From Rapana venosa (Eukaryota > Mollusca > Gastropoda > Neogastropoda > Muricidae): 64,000 nucleotides of DNA. Position numbers and translations under genes: made by a program. Below the pieces are notes generated by a model. That model saw nothing but the letters and a program-made list of their open reading frames with translations, did no database searches and was not told where the DNA came from. The DNA is taken from assembly GCA_028751875.1 (NCBI GenBank), contig CM054155.1, forward strand, positions 53,667,244 to 53,731,243. The letters run 5' to 3'. This document shows positions 54,985 through 64,000 of the stretch, one piece after another (position 1 is the stretch's first letter; every line of letters begins with the position of its first letter).

Positions 54985-57048
54985 TGCCGAGGTGGCAGAT
55001 GTGGCTCACTCCGTCCCATGACCCCAAACGAGTAGGGGGACATGAGAGAAGACGCAACAAGATCTTTTTCCATGCTTCACGAATCCTGAGGCTAAGTAAG
55101 AAAGGTGTGCAGGGGTTGGTGCGGTCAGCTTTGATGTTTTCAACCCATGAATTTCTCTTTGGCGGCCTCCATCTATCTTGCCATCAACCGATCCCTGCAA
55201 GAGGGTTTTTTGCTTAAGGTGGTTGTTTCTTGTGGTGTGACAAACCACATCAGTTTTCTCCTCTTTATGTGAAAGCAGAGGTCATGGGGGCCACACGCTT
55301 TTAGGATTATCTTCGTTCACATAGATTGTTTGTCTGCGTGTTCTTTGTATAATATTTGAGGATTCTGTATGCACGTTGTTCTACAAATGCAGATTCTCCT
55401 CTCTACGCTGCTGACAGGGTCCGATGATTCACATCCAAATAAGGAGTACAGATATCACGAGTGGATTCTGTTGATTGGATATTTTTGTGCAGAAGCTGAT
55501 GTTTGTTACTTCTGGATGCTCCTCGAGTCTAGGCTAGAGCAGATGTTAGGCTAGTTGCAATGCGAGCTTTCACTTCCATTGTTTGCTGTGGCCATCTTTT
55601 GTTAGGATGATCCTAATATTGATGGCTCACCTCTTCCAGTAATTGTCTCCACTCAACGTTATTTCCGTGCGGTCATATATAGCGCTGTTGACCAATGATC
55701 TTTTGATTCTCTGTACTGACCTCCATGCCGTAGGCCTCGCCATCTGATAGACTAGCTGTGAGGATTTGCAGGTTTCTTGATTGCTGCCCGCCCATGAGGT
55801 TCAATGTCACCTCAACTCTGAGTTGGCAAAGGGTCCTTCCACCATGAGAATTGGAAGTGTGGTGGTTTTGCTGTGTCACTGGTCATGATGTTTTTGAGGA
55901 AGAGGTTAAAAGTACAGGTGAAGAAGCAGCCCTGACGGACCCAACCGGGAGTGGTCAGTTAAGAACTCGCCTTGTGATTGTTTCTTGTAAACTGCACTTC
56001 TATGCTTCTCGACATGTGCCTTGATGACTCAAGAGGCAGTTGTCAATGTTAAGTGCGTGAAGTACTTGCCAGAGCCGGAAATGGCCATACCCGGTCAAAG
56101 GCCTTTTTGAAGTCCTATGAAAGTGTGATACCATAGTCTTTTTGTGTTGGGAGATGTTGTTCCTCTATCAAATTCTCAGATTGAAAAATTGTTCCTTTGA
56201 GGCTGCGTTTTGGTCAAAGCCGGCTTGTTTCTTCGCCAGGAGTTTTCCCGCTTGGTTTTTCAGTTCTGTTTGAGGACTACCCACAGCAAGATTCTTGCTA
56301 GAATGGGCTATGAACTGATGTTTCTGAGTTCGTGGCTTTGCTTGAGTTTCCTGTCTTAGTAAGTATATACAAGAGATGTGATTCATTCTTCTGGCCAATT
56401 CCTGGGGTCGTGATCTTCTGGACAGTTCTGTGAATCGCCTTGCTGTTTCATTCCCTACGTTTTTTATGATTCGACGCTGGTGTTATCGATTCCGAGGGAC
56501 TTCCCTTCTCATTTGTGTCTACTAACTCACCTTAGTATTGGTGGGCCTTATCTTGTTGTTCAGTGTTTTTTCAGAAACAATGGTGTGTAGTCGTGGCGTA
56601 GGTGGGTATTTATACAATCCCTCCACATATTCCGTCCAGCGATTGGAGATGGCAATGCTTTCCTGTTAAAATAATTTCCTTCTTTGTCTTCAATAACAGA
56701 AGCTTTAGGCTGATGGGTTTTTCGTTAGTGATTTCAGAGTGTCGTAAGCTGTTTTCTGTTTCCCTGGCCTTCCCAACTTCGATGCTGTGGCATTGTTCTC
56801 TATCCTCCTTCTTTGGCTCTTCTCATCTTTTTTCTCGTCACTTCTCTGTGGCTATTCTGTATTTGTGTTGATGGCTCTTTGACTTGTGAACTTGTTTCTT
56901 CAAGCTCATCTTCGTTTTGTCGCAGAGGTCAAGAACCTCATTTGTCACCCAGGGTTGTTTCGTTGTTCTGCTTCTTCCTAATGTTCTTCTGCTGCGTGTC
57001 ATTAGCCCTTCTTTGATGTTGTTGGCTAGTGTTGTTCACATCATTGTC
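54985..57048 (-). mobile_element. RTE/BovB-like LINE, decayed, 3' two thirds
   Basis: Minus-strand pieces in order: TTKQPWVTNEVLDLCDK (about 56930), KNQAGKLLAKKQAGF and NFSI-(x)-FDRGTTSPNTK, the FKKAF region (about 56110), ILTASLSDGEAYGMEVSTEN (about 55720), YDRTEITLSGDN, then LLQGSVDGK (about 55190) and GRNKQ at the end. This is linker, RT and C-terminus of an RTE element. The active-site box could not be read cleanly. Confidence 0.75.
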
Positions 57049-57290
57049 AGATGGGCTGTAGAGTGGTCGTAACACAAGAACTTTCCCAGAGCTTACATTT
57101 TGGCAGTAGTGACCACGACCTGTAACTTACAACTATCAACTGAAACCGAGAAAGCAAAAAACAGCCAAAAACCCCATGCATAAGTTGTTCTGGAAAAACT
57201 CAAAGACCCAACAAGTGTTGAGATCTCCAAGCCACATTGGAGGAAATATCGCCGCACCACAGCCATCGACAATGATGTGGTGCAGATTTA
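57049..57290 (+). mobile_element. Inverted 5' segment (endonuclease end) of the RTE element
   Basis: On the plus strand, HFGSSDHDL (about 57090) and KKQPKTPC, then ATLEEISPHHS-like, represent the end of an RTE endonuclease, immediately upstream of the linker found on the minus strand next door. GACAATGATGTG occurs at 57268-57279 (plus) and at 57037-57048 (minus), i.e. at both inversion ends. Confidence 0.6.
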
Positions 57291-57999
57291 TGGTTATATT
57301 TTGATGATTAATGACATCAGTCGTTATAGTGTAATGCGAGGAGACGTTACATTAATTTGAATTTGTAACCATGTATAATTTGTGTGTGTATTTGTGTGTG
57401 CATGTGTTAGTGCGTGCGGTACGTGTGTGTGTATGGGTGTGTGTGTCTTGATTTTTGGGGGAAGGTTGTCTAGTTTAGGGGAAGGGGGTGTCTACCTCCC
57501 TAATTAGTTTTTCCTCCTCCTAAAAAGAGCAACTGCCAGATAACTGTTTTTGGGCACACGTCATTGTAATGCCTTGCCCCACTGTACCCAGAAACACTCA
57601 CCCCCAAGCAATCAACTTCTGGCTAGGCAGTCTATGGAGAAACTGCAGTTTCCATAAAGTCATAGCAAGATTTTCTCTGGTGCTGTGTTCATGAATCGCA
57701 TGCATTGCTTGTTGGAGATATCGCTTGTACTACACAAAACTAGAGTGCTGTATGTGTGCCATCGGAGATAGCTATTTCGGAGGTGTTAGCATTGTATTCG
57801 CAAACTGTGAACAGTTATGCACACAAACTATATCACAATATAGTAGGTTGCCAAAGCAATGGTTTATTTTTGACAGCGTTAATTACGTTTCTATAAATAG
57901 TTCTTGATAGACATAGTCTTGAGAAGCTTTGCCAATTTGTATGCCAAAACGTTATGGCCCTCGTCTCCATAGGACATCAATATTCATTGGTCTCATTCA
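57291..57999. other. Intergenic with short (GT)n tract (57380-57450)
   Basis: No gene recognised. Confidence 0.5.
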
Positions 58000-58600
58000 T
58001 CTTAATGAGGCTCATCCTCATCTCGAAACTGCAGAATAGAACACAAGGTTGATCTGCACCCTTTTAAACTGCAGACTCGGACATATCATCACACAATTCA
58101 CACATTTACGTTTTTTGCCTGTGTATTTTTCTGTGCAACATGAACCAACATTTTCTTGGAACAATTGTCATTGAAAGCCAATGAACTTGAAATGATAACT
58201 CAACATCATCTTTTGAAGTTTTGCATCTAAGTTTTAGAAAGCATGTGTTCCCAAATAAGCATCGAGGCTTTCTATCTGATGCTGACAATCTGACTTCAAG
58301 TATTAGTCCTACTTCTTTTTATTCTCTCCTGTACATACTGATAATAGCATGAATGCTCACACCAACCGTGGGACGATTTTTCTTTTTTTGTGGTATTTGT
58401 ATGCCAACTAAGGGTTCTGTAGGCAATGAAACCTAAGATACCCATGGCAGAAAATACTTGATACCCAATCTTACTTGTTTATTTAAAAAAGAACGAAAAA
58501 AACAAATTGGATAAAAAAAGACCAGTCTTACCATCTACACTGATTGGATCAGTGCACACACATAGAAAAAGATAACCGAAACATCACAGATCCAACCTCT
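58000..58600 (-). pseudogene. Decayed paralogue of the 9.3-9.9 kb exon and leader
   Basis: Collinear with 9315-9870. Shared landmarks are TTAATGAG-CTCATCC, GACTCGGA, TACGTTTTTTGCC, AAGCATCGAGG / GGCATCGAGG, GATTTTTCTTTTT, GCCAACTAA, CCATGGCAGAAAA and AAACAAATTGGATAAA-AAAG-CAGTCTTACC. The start codon region and the lysine/arginine cluster are not kept open, so it is non-coding. Confidence 0.65.
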
Positions 58601-60822
58601 TTAATGTCTTAATGCCCCCTATTACCACCCTAGCCTATAGATCTCCCTTGTAAAGGATTTGAAGCCTTTGGGGAACGGACAGCCTTAAACCCTTGCAACT
58701 AAGACGCAGACCCACACCCTGTTCCGAAAGAGTGCCCCTATAGTTTATTTTATGACTGGCTGTTGTGGCACAAAGTGCCAGGTTGCCTTTACTTTTAATT
58801 AGAAACCCCATGAAAGTGGAATCTTTACACTTATGCATGAAGATAGAGAGCAGAGTCTGCGATTAGCTTCTCATGCCACTCTTTTTGTTGAGTTGGTGTT
58901 ATCAACACACATTGATGCAGCTTCACCTTGTAAGATCGTCACTGTAGCTGCAACCCGCTGAGTGAGAAGATACTGGAGAACCAAACCAAACTGACTTGAG
59001 TCAGTATATTGCAATGGTGAGAATCTCCTCTACATGTAGCTAGGCAGCGTGTAATTTGAAGATTGGGAGAAAATTGTAATATTAAATTTTGACTTCCTTG
59101 GAAGAATCATTGCTTTTACCAGCATTCCTATTTAATTTTCTTTGCAGTGGTAAGATGCTGCAGGCACATTTCCTTCCTCCTAGAGGAAAGGGAATAAATT
59201 GTATTCTACCTTTTGCTAAATAATAATCCTGTCAGCAATAGCACTTGGGGGTGGTCACAGAAGTAGTCAGACCACACTACATTTTCGGGTTTTTTTTCGT
59301 ATTTTTCAGCATCGTTTCGCAATCAATTTTATATTGTAATTAGGTAGATTTACCTGTAGGGCTCCAGAATTTGAACCATAACTCCACGTCCTGACAAAGG
59401 TATTCCATCTCGCACAGGGTATAGTTGTTCCTTGATTGTGAGAATATGGAATATTATAAGTTTCCAGTGTGTAAGATGATTGAATCACCTGTGAAAAATA
59501 GAAATAGACCAGAAGAGTAAGTTTATCAATAGTAGAATGTGTCGTTATGATAATTAATCGAAGAAATAGCAGCGTGAAATGTTGATAGACGATCTAAGGA
59601 TTGTGATCTGTAAAAAACAGGAAATAAGCAGGGAACAGACTATACCAGCCGTTATATGTTCAAGAAGACCCTTCTTCTTTCACTTTTTGGGTATTGGACC
59701 ATAACGGAAAAAAAAGATGAAGAAAATATTTGGTTGGAATAAATTTGCTATATAGCGTTGGACCTAGGGGGGTGGGAAGGGGGGAGGGGTGGGGGGAGGG
59801 GGGGGGGGGGGGAGTAAAGACGATAGACTTAGCCTGAAGGTATATTGTGGGAATGGAAATATAAAAGTAACAATATTTGGTGACAGAAATATTTTTTGTT
59901 GCATCCCTTGCTACTAATTAGAATTGTTAATAAGGATGATATGAAGTACAGCCTAGTTCCCAGTTGATAAGACGATAGAATATTTAGAACCCGGTTTTTT
60001 CTTCTCTAAGTAAATTTACCATATTGAAAAGTGTGTCTGACTACCAAGACCCTGTCGGCATACTTGTTGTGTGCCTGTGTTTTGATATGATTATATACAA
60101 AAATAGTTACTGATTGAAGAGAGCCCGCTAACTCCATAAAAAGTACAGGGGGAGTAGGGGAAGATGTGTTGGTACCTCGCAATGTTTGCAAAGATGACAT
60201 TACGTCAAGTGCCCAGATGGATTGGTGTCGGGTTGTACCACGTGTAATGACACGAAGATGATCTGTCAGCCTGTGGAGCCCTGGCAGTTGTGGTGCTGAA
60301 GTGGACCCTACGATCTAGAGGTGGACTGACCAGGTGTCCACCTGTTACGGAACGGACTGTTCAGCCGCTACACAGCGCACCGACCCGGCCCTCCCCCCCC
60401 CGCACCGCTCTCCCGCATTCCCCGCATGTGCTACTCAATATAGCTAGGTCAATCCTCAGGTCACGCTCCCCCTGAAAAAACTGAACATTTGTCCTCCGAG
60501 GTTGGTGTGTGTCGAGAGTGAGGGGTGCGGTGAGTGGTGGGGGGCGGGGGAGTACGTATGTCTGGAGCACGTTGTAAGGGTAAATTGAGGTTGGAGAATG
60601 GAGTTTATTATGATATCTTTAATTAGGTTTGTTAATTATTGATTTCAAGTGGATTTGTGGGATTACAGAACTGGGAAGTGGTCTGGAAATAGAGTTAGTG
60701 ATCTAATAATGAAATACGTGATTAAAATTGAGTTGAATAAAGTATTGTTTGTTTCACCTGGCAGTTTTGTGCGGATGTGCAGAACGGATTGAGCAGCATA
60801 TCCATCGACAGCAGTCTGCCCA
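58601..60822. other. Intergenic, no gene recognised
   Basis: Only short frames. Contains the G-rich tract below and a C-rich patch near 60390. Confidence 0.5.
59766..59815 (+). repeat. G-rich tract with quadruplex potential
   Basis: Six or more runs of at least four G within 50 bases (GGGAAGGGGGGAGGGG and onward). Confidence 0.9.
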
Positions 60823-61084
60823 ACACCAAAAGAATCCTGGTGGGATCAGGATGGCATTCCATGACACACACATTAAATAATAAACGTATAAAAAAGTTAT
60901 TAATTATGGACACTTCTGGCTCCTCAGAACCATGCACACTCAGTGCTACCTTTGCACAACTGTACTTGCCTGGTTTCTGATGCTAGTCTCCACATGAATT
61001 ATCTCTGTATGAAAAATATCTTAGAAATCACGACAACCCCAACCCCCAGAAAATCATATTTCTGGTTACTCAAGCTCCGCAACT

Positions 61085-62160
61085 GCTGCGCTTCATCACT
61101 ACTACTACGACTACTACTACTGCTACTACTACTACTTACTACTACTGACTACATGAATTTATATAGTCGCCTAAACTTGCAAACAAAAACCCAAATCAAA
61201 GCACAATCGTTCAATACCACTCAATCACATGAATCCCAGTTCACGTTAGTGACAATTCCAGGTTGACGAATCTTTGAAGCCATCAATAAAGAGCCCGTTA
61301 AGATATGACTGTGATCAGTGCGTTGTTTCGATCATCAAGCTGGGAAAGAGAGTGGGTCAGACCGAAGAAAGAGAAAGACGCTAGACATCAGAAAAGACCC
61401 GTTATCGAAGTTGAAGTTTAAAGTCGCCAGAATGATGAAGCTTTCTTGGGAGAGAGGCCTGTAGATGATCGAGAAGCATTGAAACTCTTGATGGAAATCT
61501 GAAGATGTTATTTGTTTTTTAACTAGTTTGGAGACGGACGGTAAGACCGCAGAAAGAAAAAAAATGTCCAGGTAAGTTCCGATCGAGTTCACAGACTTCA
61601 AAAGATTGGATAGGAGAAAGTAAAGCATAGGTAGAAAGAAAGATCTGGTTGTAGAGTGTCTTTGTAGAAAACAGCAATGCCGCCTCCACGGGAGAGTCAG
61701 AGAAAGGAGAGAGTTTTGTAGCCAGGTGGTGTCAGTTGTTGAATCTTAGGTACATGACCTTGTGGGTTTAGCCATGTTTCTGTGAGAAAAGTTAGAATAA
61801 TGTTCTGTTCGAATATGAAATCAGAGAGATAGTCGGCTTTAACATCTGGACAGACAGATTGCACATTAAGTAAACATATGTGGAGAAAGTTTGATGGAGG
61901 CAGAGAGGTTGAAGGTGACAATGGTGCGTGAGGAGACTTTCAGAGGGAGAGACAGGGTATGAGGGAGGATGTGTGCATGAATAGCAACCAGAGTTCAAAT
62001 TCTGATTTCAGGTGTTGAAGGTGGTGTGAGGAACTGGTTCTGTACGAGGGAGTTTGTGTCTCTAACATCATCAAGAACAGTTCGTGTTGAAGAAGAAGGG
62101 TCTATATCGAAAGATCTGACCTGCTTCATGCTGGATCTTTATTTTACCATGTTGAGGGAA
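61085..62160 (-). mobile_element. Deletion derivative of an L2-like LINE, second copy
   Basis: Same element as at 44700-45770, carried by the block duplication. Here the LLNVQSVCPDVKADYLSDF frame is uninterrupted over 74 codons (61697-61921). Confidence 0.65.
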
Positions 62161-62439
62161 ATATACCCTCAGTTTGCAGCCTTGCCTCCGACAGACCAGA
62201 GATCAAGCAACCGCCATCAGTCACCTTCAGCAAATCTGCAGCTAGCTGATACACGTTAAATGGTGTGGCAGAGAATGAATGACATTGGTAGATGCCCAGT
62301 AGATACAATACCAGGGGATAATTAATGTCCTTGTGAACTGCACTGAATAAAACCACGCGGATTTTGGAATGAATATTCAGAGCTCTGGCAGGCAGTGTTG
62401 TTCTTACATCCTTACCTATTCCCCCTACCAGAGTTGAAG

Positions 62440-64000
62440 ATAGGACATCCACAACGCCTTGCGTCTTTAAAGTAGGACATCCACAATGTCTTGTTTCGTC
62501 AATGTGGAGCATCAATAATACTTTGTTTCTTCTTCAAGATAGGGCACCAACAACATCTGGTTTTGTCTGCAAGGAGGGACATCAGCAACATCTGGTTTTG
62601 TCTGCAAAGAGGGACATCAACAACATCTGGTTTTGTCTGCAAGGAGGGACATCAACAACATCTGGTTTTGTCTGCAAAGAGAGATATCAACAACATCTGG
62701 TTTTGTCTGCAAAGAGGGACATCAACAACATCTGGTTTTGTCTGCAAGGAGGGACATCAACAACACCTGGTTTCTTCCTCAATGTGGGACATCAGCAACA
62801 TCTGTTTTTGTCCGGCAAGGAGGACATCAACAACACTGAGTCTTACTCAATGGGGGACATCACGATCATCTGGTTTTCTTACTTAATGGGGGCATCACGA
62901 CACCTGGTTTCTTCAGTGGTGGGCATCATACAGGTGATGGTTTCATCTTCTTTGTAGGGGCACTGAGAACGTCTTGGTTTGTTCTTCGTGTAGGACATAG
63001 TAACTCCTTGCTTCTTCATGAGGACACTTTATAACTCCTGGCTTTGTTTCTTCATTGTGGACACGTATAACTCCTGCTTCTTCATTGTGAGACACTTATA
63101 TAACTCCTGGCTTCTTCTCCATTTGGAACACTTTATAACTTCTGGCTTCTTCATTGTGAGACACTTATAACTCCGGCATTCCTTCTTCATTGTGAGACAC
63201 ACTTATAACTCCGGCTTCTTCTTCATTGTGAGACACTTATAACTCCTGGCTTCTTCATTATGAGACACCTATAACTCCTGGCTTCATTGTGAGACACCTA
63301 TAACTCCTGGCTTCTTCTTCCTATGAGGAACACTTATATACTTCTGGCTTCTTCATTGTGAGACACTTGAACTCCTGGCTTCTTCTCCTTGTGAACACTT
63401 ATATTCTGCTTCTCTTCATTTGCGCTACACTATAGCTCCTGGGCTTCTCATTGTGAGACACTTATAACTCCTGCTACTTCTTCATTGTGAGACACATATA
63501 ATGCCTGGCTTCTTCTCATTTTGAGACACTTAATAGCCCTGGATTCTTCATTATGAGACACCTATAACTCCAGGCTTATCATTGTGAGACACATAGACTC
63601 CTGGCTTCTCTCATTGTGAGACACCTACAAGCTTCTGGCTTTTTCTTCAATGTGAGACACTTATAATTCATGTTTCTTCTTCATTGTGAGACACATATAA
63701 CTCCCTGCTTTTCTCTTCATTGTGGTGACACTTAATAATCCAAAGTTTCTTCTCATTGTGAGGACACCTATGACTCCTGGGGCTTTTTACTCATGTGGGA
63801 CCCGTATCAATTCATGGGTTTCTTCATTGTGGGACACTATAACTCCTGGCTTCTGTCTTCATTTGGGGACACTTATAACTCCATAGATTCTTCATGTGGG
63901 ACACTGATATCTCCTGGCTTCTTCTTCATTGTGAACACTTATAACTCCGAATCTTCTTCATGTGGGACACTTATAACTCATAGATTCTTCCATTATGGAC
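62440..64000 (+). repeat. 35-bp satellite array, second copy
   Basis: Same two-part array as at 46060-47640, with more indels inside the units. It reaches the end of the window. Confidence 0.92.

Larger units (their letters stand above)
60823..64000 (+). repeat. Duplicated block, copy 2 (continues past the window)
   Basis: Repeats 44438-47615. Nearly identical at both ends; the stretch 62270-63650 carries many single-base indels relative to copy 1. Confidence 0.93.

Overview
The window is eukaryotic nuclear DNA, most likely from a mollusc and probably a gastropod. This is an inference from the long GT/CA/CT microsatellites, the many decayed non-LTR retrotransposons, the tRNA-derived SINEs with ATT tails, and one exon of a secreted-lectin type fucolectin (FTP, F5/8C-like) domain. 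There is no prokaryotic gene organisation, and most long open frames simply run through microsatellites.

Layout. 1-5.7 kb: a broken minus-strand LINE with a nested SINE, then an almost complete 3.2-kb RTE-type LINE bracketed by a 22-bp target duplication. 5.7-11.2 kb: intergenic sequence with a fold-back repeat, a small acidic/basic minus-strand candidate exon that has a decayed paralogue at 58.0-58.6 kb, a SINE, and a LINE 3' end. 11.4-18.9 kb: the best host-gene candidate, on the plus strand. It has an exon with 14-residue repeats, a 39-nt linker exon, a 222-nt FTP-domain exon and possibly a 15-nt microexon, all in phase 1. Its large second intron is full of minisatellites. 19-20 kb: an LTR followed by a primer-binding-site-like sequence. 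20.7-34 kb: a LINE graveyard with an I-clade element with RNase H, L2/CR1-like elements, an RTE, a Gypsy protease remnant and an L1/Tx1-like element that is itself the target of two insertions. 34.4 kb: a possible transmembrane and cytoplasmic terminal exon. 35.3-37.8 kb: a second LTR copy with a nested SINE, and another L2-like fragment.

37.5-42.0 kb holds a sequence of about 2.0 kb present on both sides of a gap of exactly 500 N, which looks like two contig ends that should have been merged. 42-48.3 kb: a deleted Gypsy pol, a SINE with a 5S-like box, LINE ends and a 35-bp satellite. The 44438-47615 block recurs at 60823-64000. 48.5-51.9 kb: low-complexity sequence. 52.8-57.3 kb: two more decayed LINEs, one with a 5' inversion.

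The retroelements form a mobilisation network. SINE family A ends in the same 3' tail as the L2-like LINEs and is probably copied by their reverse transcriptase. A composite unit beginning with SINE B ends in an A-rich tail and sits in the L1-like element. Every reverse-transcriptase gene here is frameshifted or truncated, and two lack catalytic aspartates, so nothing autonomous is likely to be active in this window. All family assignments come from reading motifs by eye, without database searches.
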